The notes under the pieces: model-generated
What the model was told of the DNA's origin: nothing
Databases searched by the model: none
Seen by the model: the letters and a program-made list of their open reading frames with translations, nothing else
In this document: positions 52,290 to 64,000 of the stretch, in pieces
How the letters are laid out: every line of letters starts with the position of its first letter
Numbering within the stretch: the stretch's first letter is position 1
Assembly: GCF_027797465.1 (NCBI RefSeq)
Contig: NZ_CP115608.1
Span: 558,001 to 622,000 of the forward strand
DNA length: 64,000 nucleotides
Source of the DNA: Campylobacter sp. CN_NE2
Lineage (GTDB): Bacteria; Campylobacterota; Campylobacteria; Campylobacterales; Campylobacteraceae
Direction: 5' to 3'
Position numbers and translations under genes: made by a program

Positions 52290-52652
52290 ATGAAAAAAAT
52301 GTTTTTGATTGCAGCATTTTGTGCAGCAAGTTTAAGTGCGGTTTTTGCAAACGCAGAACTTCAAGCAGCCTGTGACGGCGGGGATTGGGAAAAGTGTGTT
52401 GAGCTAGGTATGAAATATTATCGTGGTCAAGACGGATTAGAAAAAGATCATGAAAAAGCACACCAACTTTACGAAAATGCTTGTGAAACAGGACATAATC
52501 TAAATGGTTGTTATAGGGCAGGACTTTTTTATGCTGTCGGCCAAGGCGCAGAACACGATCACGATAAAGCCCTGCTTTGGCTAAAAAAAGCTTGTGACGG
52601 CGGTCACGAAAAAGCTTGTAAAACTTATGAGAGAGTTTTACACGAAGAATGA
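52290..52652 (+). CDS. Cysteine-rich Sel1-repeat exported protein, copy 2
   Basis: 120 residues with a signal peptide (MKKMFLIAAFCAASLSAVFA) and an AAAGGAT ribosome site. The mature region is very close to copy 1: long shared stretches such as YENACETGHNLNGCYRAG and GQGAEHDHDKALLWLKKACD, and all six Cys pair positions kept. A single extra residue (RGQDGLEK versus KGDGVEK) and a different signal peptide separate them, indicating a tandem duplication followed by limited divergence. Confidence 0.85.
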   Translation: MKKMFLIAAFCAASLSAVFANAELQAACDGGDWEKCVELGMKYYRGQDGLEKDHEKAHQLYENACETGHNLNGCYRAGLFYAVGQGAEHDHDKALLWLKKACDGGHEKACKTYERVLHEE

Positions 52653-52702
52653 TGGCGTCAAAATCATTTAATTAAAAAATACAAGAACTTAAAAATTTAT
52701 AA

Positions 52703-52739
52703 ATCCGTGTCAAATTTGTTTTGGCACGGATATTTTTTT
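52703..52739 (+). terminator. Rho-independent terminator after Sel1 copy 2
   Basis: Stem ATCCGTGTCA / TGGCACGGAT (one G-U pair) at 52703-52712 and 52722-52731, followed by an ATTTTTTTA tract. It overlaps the last codons of the convergent MBL hydrolase gene. Confidence 0.85.
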
Positions 52740-53340
52740 ATCTAAAAAATCTCAAAAAATACTCAATAGTTTTTCGTTCATCGTTTAAATTTGATTTTTG
52801 TCCGTGTCCGGGATAAATTTCAAAATTTTCTTTGATTTGTAAAATTTTTAAAAGCGAATTTTTCATATCATCTGCATTTGAATACGGAAAGTCATATCTG
52901 CCGATACTTCCCTTAAATAGCACATCTCCGCTAAAAACAGTGCCGTTGATTTTTATCATAGTGCTTCCGGGCGTATGTCCGGGAAAATGCAAGAATTTAA
53001 CCTTAAATTCATCATTTTCGCCAAGAAAAAACTCGTTTTCATCTTTTATCAAAATATCAGGCGTTACGCAGTTTGCAAGATACCCAAATGGATCTTTTTC
53101 AAGAAAAAAGGCGTCTTTTTCATGAATATAAATTTTATGCCCTAAAATTTGCAAATTTTCATCATCAAATGTGTGATCAAAATGCCCGTGTGTGTTAAAA
53201 ACAGCTAAAATTTTTTTAGTGTTTTGTTTTATCCACGCAAAACTACCCTGACCTGGATCGATTACTATTTCTCCGCTTGTTCCTTTTAAAATGTAGCAAT
53301 TTGTCATAAAATCGCCGCAAGGTTTGCTTAAAATTTCCAT
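52738..53340 (-). CDS. MBL-fold metallo-hydrolase (glyoxalase II-like)
   Basis: 200 residues. Binuclear metal-binding motifs: HGHFDHTFDD (HxHxDH), PGHTPGSTMIKI (His), SGDVLFKGSIGRYDF (Asp) and PGHGQKS (His). This is the small glyoxalase II/YcbL-like hydrolase type; thioesters are typical substrates but the real one is unknown. In C. jejuni the same gene (Cj0809c, recalled) lies divergent to nadE, as here. Confidence 0.92.
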   Translation of the reverse strand: MEILSKPCGDFMTNCYILKGTSGEIVIDPGQGSFAWIKQNTKKILAVFNTHGHFDHTFDDENLQILGHKIYIHEKDAFFLEKDPFGYLANCVTPDILIKDENEFFLGENDEFKVKFLHFPGHTPGSTMIKINGTVFSGDVLFKGSIGRYDFPYSNADDMKNSLLKILQIKENFEIYPGHGQKSNLNDERKTIEYFLRFFR

Positions 53341-53412
53341 AAATTTTTCCTTTAAATTTATGAGTATTTTATCAAAAAAGAGCTAAAATTATTGAATTTT
53401 GTAGGAAAAAGT

Positions 53413-54189
53413 ATGGATTACGAAAATTTAGAAAAAAAATTGCTTGTTTTTTTGGAAAATAGCCTAAAAAAAACAAAACAAAAAAACTTTATCATCGGTA
53501 TTAGCGGGGGACTTGATAGTGCCGTTGTTTCGGCACTTTGCAGTAAAGTTAAAAACGCAAAAACGCTTGGAGTTATACTTCCTACAAAATATTCAAATTC
53601 AAAAAATTTAAAAGACGCAACCACGCACTGCGATAAATTTAAAATTCCCTACGAGATTATCCAAATTCAGCCGTTTATAGATGAGTATTTAAAAATTCAG
53701 CCAAACTCAACCAAACTTGAAATCGGCAATTTTACGGCTAGAATTCGTATGAATTTGCTTTTTGATTATAGTGCGAAAAACCACGGCGTGGTCGTAGGAA
53801 CGAGTAATCTAAGTGAGCGATTACTAGGTTATGGCACGATTTACGGCGATATGGCGTGTGCTTTTAATCCAATAGGGGAAATTTTTAAAACCGAAATTTT
53901 TGAATTTGCTAAATTTTTAAAAATAGATAACAAAATCATCAAAAAAGCCCCGAGTGCCGACCTTTGGAACGGTCAAAGCGACGAAAAGGATCTTGGGTAT
54001 TCATATAAAAATTTAGATGCTGTTTTATCGCAAATTTACGACAATAAGGTAAATTTAGATGATTTAAAAACCAAATTTGGCGAAAATTTGGTAAATTTTG
54101 TAACCACTCGAATAAAAACAAATAAATTTAAACTAATTCAACCAAAAATAGCAAAAATAAGAAAAAATTTAAGGACGAATAATGCGTGA
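53413..54189 (+). CDS. nadE: Ammonia-dependent NAD+ synthetase
   Basis: 258 residues from the ATG at 53413, which has GTAGGAAAAAGT as ribosome site; the in-frame TTG at 53392 is upstream of that site. The pyrophosphatase loop [74 protein letters not shown] are diagnostic. It amidates nicotinic acid adenine dinucleotide. It overlaps the DegT aminotransferase gene by 8 bases. Confidence 0.96.
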   Translation: MDYENLEKKLLVFLENSLKKTKQKNFIIGISGGLDSAVVSALCSKVKNAKTLGVILPTKYSNSKNLKDATTHCDKFKIPYEIIQIQPFIDEYLKIQPNSTKLEIGNFTARIRMNLLFDYSAKNHGVVVGTSNLSERLLGYGTIYGDMACAFNPIGEIFKTEIFEFAKFLKIDNKIIKKAPSADLWNGQSDEKDLGYSYKNLDAVLSQIYDNKVNLDDLKTKFGENLVNFVTTRIKTNKFKLIQPKIAKIRKNLRTNNA

Positions 54190-55318
54190 AATTTCGTTTT
54201 TTAAAGCATGGACGGACAAAAAAGAAGAAGAGTTACTTTTAGAAGCACTAAGCGACAACGAAGGCAAATTTGTAAATTCTTTTGAAACTGATATAAAAAA
54301 ATATTTCGACACGAAATGCGCAGTTTCCACAAACAACGGCGCAGCGGCGATTTATTTGGCACTTTGTGCATTAGGAGTTAAAAAAGCAAATAAAGTAATT
54401 TGTTCGGTAAATTCCTTTCCGCATATTGCTGGTGCGATTTGTGCGTTAAGCGCAACGCCTGTTTTATGTGATATAAACACAGATGATTTTAATATAAATG
54501 TCGATGAATTCGAAAAAATCTTAAAAAACGGCAATCACAAACACCTAAAATGCGCTTTCATCACGCATATCGCAGGTAAAAGTGCCGATATGGACGCCAT
54601 TTATGACATTGCAAAAAAATACGGCGTTCAAATAATCGATGACGCAAGTAGAGCTATGGGTGCAACCTATAAAGGTAAAAAACTAGGCTCGATTAAAGAA
54701 TCCGCGATTTCATGTTTTCAGATAAATCCGCAAGTCAAAAATGCCGTAAGCTCGGCTGGATTTTTCACTACAAACGACGAAGAAATCGCCAAAAGAGCTG
54801 TGCTTTTGCGAGATAACGGTATTATTTCAGAAGGATTTGATAAAAGCGGCAATATCACCTATGTTTATGACATAGAAGATGTAGGACTTAAATACGACTT
54901 AAACGCCATAAATGCAGCTTACGCAAAATCTCAGCTTAAAAAAACGGCTAAATTTATAGCTCGTCGCAAAGAAATAGCTCAAATTTATCAAAATGAGCTT
55001 TGCGATACCCCACACATCACGCTTCCTGTCGGAAATGACGAGCATATTTATTCGCAATATATCATCAAAGTCGATAAAAATCGCGATGATTTCGCCAGAG
55101 AAATGATAAAAAACGGCATAAATGTATCGCTTCATTATATACCGATTCACTTGCTTAGTTATTACAAGAAAAAATATGGCTACAAAGTAAATGAATTTCC
55201 AAATGCCCTAAAAGTTTATCAGCAAATTCTATCGCTTCCTATATACGCAGCTTTAAGCGATGATGAAGTTTATTATATTTGCAAAAAAATAAAAGAAATA
55301 GCAGTCAATCGTGTTTAA
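54182..55318 (+). CDS. DegT/DnrJ/EryC1/StrS-family sugar aminotransferase
   Basis: 378 residues, fold-type I PLP enzyme. [60 protein letters not shown] and [20 protein letters not shown] fit the family. The PLP Lys is probably that of [16 protein letters not shown]; the usual glycine-rich Lys environment (KxxGxGEGG) is altered to KNAVSSAG. Members aminate nucleotide-linked keto sugars for surface glycans. No neighbouring sugar synthesis genes are present, so the product is unknown. It is overlapped by nadE and by lpxK, where the C. jejuni order (recalled) has nadE followed directly by lpxK. Confidence 0.9.
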   Translation: MREISFFKAWTDKKEEELLLEALSDNEGKFVNSFETDIKKYFDTKCAVSTNNGAAAIYLALCALGVKKANKVICSVNSFPHIAGAICALSATPVLCDINTDDFNINVDEFEKILKNGNHKHLKCAFITHIAGKSADMDAIYDIAKKYGVQIIDDASRAMGATYKGKKLGSIKESAISCFQINPQVKNAVSSAGFFTTNDEEIAKRAVLLRDNGIISEGFDKSGNITYVYDIEDVGLKYDLNAINAAYAKSQLKKTAKFIARRKEIAQIYQNELCDTPHITLPVGNDEHIYSQYIIKVDKNRDDFAREMIKNGINVSLHYIPIHLLSYYKKKYGYKVNEFPNALKVYQQILSLPIYAALSDDEVYYICKKIKEIAVNRV

Positions 55319-56243
55319 TAAATTTGCTCTTGGCATTGAGAAATTTCTTTGGAAACCAAGCCCGTTTGGCGCAGTTTTGGCGATTTTTTTGCTTCCGCTT
55401 TCGGCACTTTATAGCTTAATAGTTTGCCTAAAAAAGCTTTTTGCCAAACCGCAGGATTTTAAAATTCCTATTATAAGTGTCGGAAATCTCACACTTGGCG
55501 GAAGCGGTAAAACGCCCCTTTGCAAGGCGATTTTTAACAAATTTTCTAGCGAATACAAAATTTTTATTATTTTGCGTGGATACGCACGAAAAAGCAAAGG
55601 TATGATTTTAGTTTGCGATAACGGCGAAATTCTATGCGATACGACTCAAAGTGGCGATGAAGCAATGGAATATGCTTTGGCTCTTAATAACGCAAATGTC
55701 ATAGTTAGCGAAGATCGCAAAATCGCCATTGAAAAAGCTAAGCAAATGGGAGCAAATTTGATTTTGCTTGATGACGGATTTGGCAAATTTGATATTTTGA
55801 AATTTGATATTTTACTTTTGCCACGCCCTTTGCCGACGCTTCCTTTTACTATTCCAAGCTCGGCATATCGTTATCCGCTGTTTTTTGCTAAATTTGCAGA
55901 TTTTATTCCCGCCGACGGCGATATTTTTGCAAATTCGCAAATTTTAAATCCTACAAAAAATATGATTTTGGTTTCAGCCATCGCTAAACCATGGCGTTTA
56001 AAAGAGTTTTTTGCGCAAACAAAAGCTCAAATTTTTTACCCGGATCACTATGATTTTAAAAAAGATGAACTTGAAAATTTGCTAAAAATTCACAACGCCA
56101 CAAGCCTTTTAATCACCGAAAAAGACTACGCAAAAATAAAAAATTTTGATTTGCCAACTTCGATAATAAGGCTAAATTTAACTCTAAGTGAGAATTTTAA
56201 AGACAAAATTAAAAGCTATATAAAGCAAAATTTGATAGAATAG
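55311..56243 (+). CDS. lpxK: Tetraacyldisaccharide 4'-kinase
   Basis: 310 residues. It phosphorylates the 4' position of the lipid A precursor. N-terminal membrane anchor (about 15-40), then the P-loop ISVGNLTLGGSGKTPLCKAI, ILRGYARKSKG, SGDEAMEYALALNNANVIVS, LLDDGFGKFDILKFDILLLP and SLLITEKDYAKIK. It starts 8 bases before the DegT stop. Downstream lies the long hairpin element and then argB, whereas thrC follows directly in C. jejuni as I recall. Confidence 0.95.
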   Translation: MFNKFALGIEKFLWKPSPFGAVLAIFLLPLSALYSLIVCLKKLFAKPQDFKIPIISVGNLTLGGSGKTPLCKAIFNKFSSEYKIFIILRGYARKSKGMILVCDNGEILCDTTQSGDEAMEYALALNNANVIVSEDRKIAIEKAKQMGANLILLDDGFGKFDILKFDILLLPRPLPTLPFTIPSSAYRYPLFFAKFADFIPADGDIFANSQILNPTKNMILVSAIAKPWRLKEFFAQTKAQIFYPDHYDFKKDELENLLKIHNATSLLITEKDYAKIKNFDLPTSIIRLNLTLSENFKDKIKSYIKQNLIE

Positions 56244-56291
56244 TTCTTTTGTTTGAAACAAATTCATAGAATTTGACTTTATTATTGATAA

Positions 56292-56424
56292 GACGGCGAA
56301 GCCGTCAGTAAAAACCAAATTTAAAAAACGAAAGTTTTTTAAATTTGCCACTTCTAGCGTGCAGGGGTTGGGGGTTGTTAAGGGGGAAGGGGGCGCTTCG
56401 CAAGTCAGCCCACTTCCCCCTTAA
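56292..56424 (+). repeat. Three consecutive hairpins with a G-quadruplex motif between lpxK and argB
   Basis: Hairpin 1: GACGGC-GAA-GCCGTC (56292-56306). Hairpin 2: a perfect 13-bp stem AAATTTAAAAAAC / GTTTTTTAAATTT with a GAAA tetraloop (56317-56346). Hairpin 3: TTAAGGGGGAAG / CTTCCCCCTTAA (56378-56389 and 56413-56424) with inner pairing GGGC/GCCC. Within it, four G runs (GGGG, GGGGG, GGGGG, GGGGG; 56364-56393) with short loops fit a G-quadruplex consensus, striking in such an AT-rich genome. Together with an A tract after hairpin 3 it could act as terminator, processed RNA or repeat element. No ORF covers it. Confidence 0.85.
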
Positions 56425-56467
56425 AAAAACAAATTTAATTTATAAAATAAAAATTTAAGGAAAAATT

Positions 56468-57319
56468 ATGATAAGAAAGAGTAGAACGGCAGAGATCATC
56501 ATCTCAGCTCTTCCATACATACGCAAATTTAGAGACAAGATTTTTGTCATCAAATACGGTGGCGCAGCCCAAATAGATGAAAATTTAAAAGCAAATTTTG
56601 CACGAGATATTGTGCTTTTACATATGGTTGGCATTAAAATCATCGTCGTGCATGGCGGCGGCAAAAAAATCAACGAAACACTTGATAAAATCGGCATTAC
56701 AAGCGAATTTAAAGACGGACTTAGAGTTACAAGCAAAGAGTGCGTTGAAGTAACCGAAATGGTTTTAAGCGGTTTGGTAAATAAAGAAATCACTGCACTT
56801 TTAAATCAAAACGGGGCCCCGTCAATCGGCATTAGCGGAAAAGACGGCGATTTATTAAGAGCTAAATTTTTAGATGAGAAAAAATACGGCTTTGTCGGCG
56901 TGATAGATGAAGTTAATACAAATTTCATAAATGATTTGCTTGAAAAAGGCTATTTGCCGGTTATCGCTCCACTTGCAACCGATGAAAACGGCGTAAGCTA
57001 TAACATAAATGCCGATCTTTGCGCTAGTAAAGTCGCAAGTGCCTTAAAAGCAGACAAAGTGATATTTTTAAGCGACATTGACGGCGTTTTGGATAAAGAA
57101 GGAAAACTAATTAGCAAACTAGATGAAAAACTGATAAACAAATTTAAAAAAGACGGCACCATTAGCGGCGGAATGATCCCAAAAATGGATGCTTGTTTAG
57201 AGTGTGTAAAGGCAGGTGCGGGTTCAGCTCATATCATAAACGGCAAAATTCCACACTCACTGCTACTTGAACTTTTCACGGATGACGGAATCGGAAGTTT
57301 GATAAAAGAGAAATTTTAA
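56468..57319 (+). CDS. argB: Acetylglutamate kinase
   Basis: 283 residues. It phosphorylates N-acetylglutamate, the second arginine-pathway step. FVIKYGGAAQIDENLKANFA, IKIIVVHGGGKKINETLDKI, EMVLSGLVNKEITALLNQNG, IGISGKDGDLL, NINADLCASKVASALKADKV and TISGGMIPKMDACLECVKAG mark it. An ATTTAAGGAAAAATT ribosome site precedes the ATG. thrC follows by 9 bases. argG, also in arginine synthesis, is 22 kb away in the window. Confidence 0.96.
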   Translation: MIRKSRTAEIIISALPYIRKFRDKIFVIKYGGAAQIDENLKANFARDIVLLHMVGIKIIVVHGGGKKINETLDKIGITSEFKDGLRVTSKECVEVTEMVLSGLVNKEITALLNQNGAPSIGISGKDGDLLRAKFLDEKKYGFVGVIDEVNTNFINDLLEKGYLPVIAPLATDENGVSYNINADLCASKVASALKADKVIFLSDIDGVLDKEGKLISKLDEKLINKFKKDGTISGGMIPKMDACLECVKAGAGSAHIINGKIPHSLLLELFTDDGIGSLIKEKF

Positions 57320-57328
57320 AGGAAAAAT

Positions 57329-58761
57329 ATGCAACTAATTTCAACAAGAGATAAAAACCAAAAAGTAGATCTAAGCTATGCCCTGCTAAATCCAAGTGCG
57401 AATTTTGGCGGGTTGTTTTGCCCTGAACGCTTACCAAATTTTGATGAAAAATTTTGGAGCGAATGCGAGAATTTGGACTATAAAGATATTGCTTTAAAAG
57501 TGATAAAAAGTTTTGAATTTGATATTGAAGATGAAATTTTTATAAATGCTTTGAAACGATATGAGCGATTTGATACGACCTGCCCGGCTCCCATTAGCAA
57601 ATTTGGGCAAAACTCATACATTTTAGAGCTTTATCACGGACCGACACTTGCTTTTAAAGATATGGCGCTTCAACCTTTTGGTGAAATTTTAAGCGCATTA
57701 GCAAAAAAACAAAATAAAAATTATCTAATAATGTGCGCTACAAGCGGCGATACGGGTCCAGCCACCCTTGAAACCTTTGCAAATGCAGATAATATCAAGG
57801 TTGTCTGCCTTTATCCAAGTGGCGGAACTAGCGAAATTCAACGCCGACAAATGGTAAATGTGGAAGCGAAAAATCTTAAAACTATCGGTATAAAAGGAAA
57901 CTTTGACGACGCTCAAAGAGCCTTAAAAACGCTTTTGGCAAGTGATAAATTTAAAGATGAGTTAGCCAAAAATGATTTAAGCCTAAGTGCGGCAAATTCG
58001 GTGAATTTTGGGCGAATTTTATTTCAAATAATCTATTATATCTACGCAAATATCTATTTTGCCAAAATGGGCGTTAAAAAATTCTCCGTCATCGTGCCTA
58101 GCGGAAATTTTGGAAATGCTTTGGGGGCGTATTATGCTAAAAAAATGGGAGCTAGTATCGGTAAAATCAAAATCGCTTCAAATTCAAACAATATTTTAAC
58201 CGAGCTTTTTACAAAAGGAATTTATGATTTGCGAAATAAAACGCTAATAAATACAATAAGCCCTGCAATGGATATTTTGATTAGTTCAAATGTGGAAAGA
58301 TTGCTTTTTGATAAATTTGGCGATGTTCGCACAAAAGAGTTAATGCAAAGCCTAAATGAAAATAAATTTTATAAACTCACACAAGATGAGCTAAATGCCT
58401 TGCAATGCGAATTTGAAGCTGATTTTTGTGATGATAGCGAGTGTGCTAAATTTATAAAAAATGCTAGTGATAAAGGCGTTTTAATCGACCCACACACGGC
58501 AACTTGCTTTAAAATGATTGATGAAAATTCTACAAATTTTGTAGTTTCAACAGCAAAATGGATCAAATTTACTCCGTCAATGGTAAAAGCAATCAAGGGC
58601 GAAATGAAACTAGGCGAAAAAGACGAAATGGTCGCACTTTCAAAGGAATTTAATAGCCCTGTTCCAATGAGCATTTCAAGGCTTTTTGAAACAGAAGCGA
58701 TCCATAAAAGCGTAGTCGAAAAAGATGAAATCAAAAATGAAATCATAAATTGGATAAAAAA

Positions 58762-58765
<4 letters not shown>
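57329..58765 (+). CDS. thrC: Threonine synthase
   Basis: 478 residues. PLP-dependent conversion of O-phosphohomoserine to threonine, long-form type. The N-terminal STRDKNQKVDLSYALLNP, PLP-Lys region LYHGPTLAFKDMALQPFGEI, CATSGDTGPATLETFA, NSVNFGRILFQIIYY and VPSGNFGNALGAYYAKKMGA are visible. An AAAGGAAAAAT ribosome site precedes the ATG. Its stop overlaps the kdsB start (ATGA). Confidence 0.96.
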
Positions 58766-62140
<3,375 letters not shown>

Positions 62141-62647
62141 ATGTATAAAAAAGTTTTATTTTTAGTGATTTTAGGTGCGTTTTTGGGCGGTTGTGTCGCC
62201 ACAAAACTGCCGTCAAATTTGCAAAATCCGCAAAATTTTCAAATCGAAAAATTCACAGGACTTTGGTATGAAATCGGCAAAATGAAAAGTCCGTTTGAAG
62301 CTACGCTAAATAACACAACTTATGAATATTTCGTCGATAAAAACGGCACGATAAATTTGATGAAAAACGGCAAATTTACAAATGATAAAGATTTTAACGA
62401 AATTTATGAGCTAAAACGCGTTGATTTAAACAACACGGCTTCGATGAAAATCAAAGACAAATTTCACAATATCGTAAAAGTCGATGATGAGTATAAATAT
62501 GCGCTCATTTTTGGCGGCGATACGAGCGAGCTTTATATGCTTTCACGCACAAAAACTATGCCTGAGATGATAAAGGCAGTTTATACCAGCTATGCCGCTA
62601 AAATGGGCTATAACACAGATAAAATCGTTTGGACGACACACGAATGA
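62141..62647 (+). CDS. Lipocalin-family lipoprotein (Blc-like)
   Basis: 168 residues. The N-terminus MYKKVLFLVILGAFLGGCVA has lipobox LGGC. The lipocalin signature follows as FTGLWYEIGKMKSPFEA (GxWYEI), with strands YEYFVDKNGTINLMKNGKF and YALIFGGDTSELYMLSRTKT. Blc-type lipocalins are outer-membrane lipid or lysophospholipid carriers. It begins one base after the tlyA stop and overlaps ribF (ATGA). As remembered, C. jejuni has tlyA followed directly by ribF, so it appears as an extra gene in a conserved string. Confidence 0.88.
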   Translation: MYKKVLFLVILGAFLGGCVATKLPSNLQNPQNFQIEKFTGLWYEIGKMKSPFEATLNNTTYEYFVDKNGTINLMKNGKFTNDKDFNEIYELKRVDLNNTASMKIKDKFHNIVKVDDEYKYALIFGGDTSELYMLSRTKTMPEMIKAVYTSYAAKMGYNTDKIVWTTHE

Positions 62648-63546
62648 TAAAAGAAGATAATTTTTGCGAACTTTTGTTGCCGTATGAGAGCTACAAGGGC
62701 AAATTTGACGAGATCCAAACGGCAAATCCTGCAAATATCACAACTGTTGCGCTTGGCAACTTCGACGGAATTCATCTAGGACATAAAAAACTTTTTGCAA
62801 ATATCGGCGAAAATGGCGCAGCTGTGGTGATTTTGAAAGATTATTATAAGCTAACTCCGTTTCGAGCAAGGGAAAAATTTACAGATTTGCCGATTTTTTA
62901 TTTTGATTTGCACGACATAAAAAACCTTGAAGGTGACGAATTTGTCGCACTTTTACGCAATAAATTTCCAAATTTAACTAAAATCGTAGTCGGAGATGAT
63001 TTTAAATTCGGCAAGGATCGTAAATTTGATACCGAGTTTTTGAAAAATCGTTTCAAAGGCACGACAACCATCATCGACGAAGTCTGTATTGACGGCACGG
63101 GAGTGCATACGACTGTCATTAAGATATTTTTGCGAAACGGAAATATAGTTTCTGCAAACCGATTTTTAGGACGAAAATACGAAATCTCGGGCAAAGTCGT
63201 AAGCGGTCAGGGTATCGGCAAAAAAGACTTGGTCGCAACGATAAATTTGCAAACTGGGCAGTATTTTCTGCCGTGCGATGGCGTGTATGCGACTTTTACG
63301 CGTGTCAATGAAAAAATTTACAAAAGCGTCTCTTTTATAGGACACCGAGTTTCGGCTGATGGCGAATTTGCAGTCGAGAGCCACATTTTTGGCAATTTTA
63401 ACGAAGAAAATTTCAAATTCGCGACTATTTATTTTGTTAAATTTTTGCGTGAAAATAAAAAATTCCACGACTTAACAGAGCTAAAACAACAAATCCTAAT
63501 CGACATCGAAAACGCAAACAAGGCACTTGAAAACGAAACGATTTGA
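62644..63546 (+). CDS. ribF: Bifunctional riboflavin kinase/FAD synthetase
   Basis: 300 residues from the ATG at 62644 (ATGA overlap with the lipocalin stop); the in-frame TTG at 62629 is unlikely. The N-terminal FAD synthetase nucleotidyltransferase shows VALGNFDGIHLGHKKLFANI and IVVGDDFKFGKDRKFD; the C-terminal riboflavin kinase shows GKVVSGQGIGKKDLVATINL and the VESHIFGNFNEE strand with catalytic Glu. It makes FMN and FAD. It precedes cmoA by 24 bases. Confidence 0.95.
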   Translation: MIKEDNFCELLLPYESYKGKFDEIQTANPANITTVALGNFDGIHLGHKKLFANIGENGAAVVILKDYYKLTPFRAREKFTDLPIFYFDLHDIKNLEGDEFVALLRNKFPNLTKIVVGDDFKFGKDRKFDTEFLKNRFKGTTTIIDEVCIDGTGVHTTVIKIFLRNGNIVSANRFLGRKYEISGKVVSGQGIGKKDLVATINLQTGQYFLPCDGVYATFTRVNEKIYKSVSFIGHRVSADGEFAVESHIFGNFNEENFKFATIYFVKFLRENKKFHDLTELKQQILIDIENANKALENETI

Positions 63547-63570
63547 AAAAAGCAAATTTAAAGGCGAAAA

Positions 63571-64000
63571 ATGAAAGATGAAATTTTTAAAGAACCCATA
63601 AAAAAGCAGTTTGAATTTGACAAAAGCGTGGCGAGTGTTTTTGACGATATGATAAGCCGTTCGGTGCCGTTTTATAGGGAGAGTTCAAATTTGATTTGTG
63701 ATCTTTTATCTCGCATTTTATCGCAAAACGCAAAGTGCGTTGATTTGGGCTGTTCGACAGCTGAGCTTTTATTAAATTTGCACCAAAAAAGAGACGATTT
63801 AAACCTTTTTGGCGTGGATAATTCGCCTTCAATGCTAGAAATCGCCGCCGCAAAAGCCACAGCTTACGGCGCAAAAATAAATTTTTCTTGCGAAGATATA
63901 TTAGAATGCGATTTTAAGAGTGCTGATTGCGTGATTTTAAACTACACTTTGCAGTTTATTCGTCCGATAAAACGGGCAGAATTTATGCGAAAAATTTGCG
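63571..64000 (+). CDS. cmoA: Carboxy-S-adenosyl-L-methionine synthase CmoA (cut by window edge)
   Basis: The frame is open to the last base; 143 codons are seen. MKDEIFKEPIKKQFEFDKSV, VASVFDDMISRSVPFYRESS and CVDLGCSTAELLLNLHQKRD match CmoA, which turns SAM and prephenate into carboxy-SAM for CmoB. NYTLQFIRPIKRAEFMRKI continues to the edge. AAAGGCGAAAA is the ribosome site. CmoB is encoded at 50701, so both enzymes of the cmo5U branch are in the window but not in one operon. Confidence 0.94.
   Translation, partial: MKDEIFKEPIKKQFEFDKSVASVFDDMISRSVPFYRESSNLICDLLSRILSQNAKCVDLGCSTAELLLNLHQKRDDLNLFGVDNSPSMLEIAAAKATAYGAKINFSCEDILECDFKSADCVILNYTLQFIRPIKRAEFMRKIC

Noticed and set aside
56364-56424. 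Simple terminator only for lpxK
   Set aside because: A 12-bp stem followed by an A tract, not a T tract, on the plus strand is not a classical terminator, and two further hairpins precede it.

Overview
The window comes from an AT-rich member of the Campylobacterota, most likely Campylobacter or a close relative. Several gene strings match the gene order I remember from Campylobacter jejuni: argG-rplI-hslV-hslU-era; S4 gene-tsaE-lptB; nth/peb4-fba-MotA-like-OmpA-like; MBL hydrolase/nadE-lpxK-thrC-kdsB; and ligA-tlyA-ribF-cmoA. The species cannot be named from the sequence alone. There are no rRNA or tRNA genes, no prophage, no insertion sequence and no CRISPR array.

Layout. 1-2100 (minus): a two-component system (kinase cut by the window edge) behind a small DUF1104-like secreted protein. 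2.2-5.4 kb: dgkA, an M23 endopeptidase, a SYLF lipid-binding protein, a YiiX-like amidase and a DUF4878-like lipoprotein. 5.5-15.4 kb (almost all minus): glyS, a 44-residue membrane peptide, a secreted EEP nuclease, trmL, purU, an orphan membrane protein, cca, a CiaD-like repeat protein, a small TPR-like protein, leuB, leuD and a LysE-type exporter. 15.6-20.4 kb: rpoD, an orphan membrane protein and ftsK. 20.5-30.0 kb (minus): a nine-gene type IV pilus/type II secretion-like operon related to the Campylobacter Cts transformation machinery, in MSHA gene order. 30.0-34.4 kb: era, hslU, hslV, rplI, argG. 34.5-37.7 kb: McrC and McrB, inserted between argG and the S4-tsaE-lptB string. 39.2-41.0 kb: hisD, bracketed by dispersed palindromic repeats. 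41.1-43.5 kb: an RloC-like AAA ATPase/anticodon-nuclease candidate joined to a PLP enzyme operon. 44.4-49.4 kb: an OmpA/MotA-type motor pair, fba, a PEB4-like chaperone and nth. 49.4-56.2 kb: pepD, cmoB, two tandem Sel1 proteins, an MBL hydrolase, nadE, a DegT aminotransferase and lpxK. 56.2-64 kb: a hairpin/G-quadruplex intergenic element, argB, thrC, kdsB, ligA, tlyA, a lipocalin, ribF and a truncated cmoA.

How the genes fit together. Most of the window is housekeeping packed into short overlapping operons, with many ATGA or TAATG junctions. The accessory content sits at breaks in the conserved order: McrBC upstream of argG, RloC 3 nt after the PLP gene, and repeat elements on both sides of hisD. 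Together 34.5-43.5 kb looks like a small defence/rearrangement region, with McrBC cutting modified DNA and RloC disabling translation. The Cts/MSHA-like operon encodes a complete inner-membrane and secretin assembly machine but no pilin, prepilin peptidase or retraction ATPase in the window. The least explained signals are the three-hairpin element with a G-quadruplex motif before argB, the hisD-flanking inverted element, the in-frame 21-bp repeats in the CiaD-like gene, and the domain inserted in the McrB motor.
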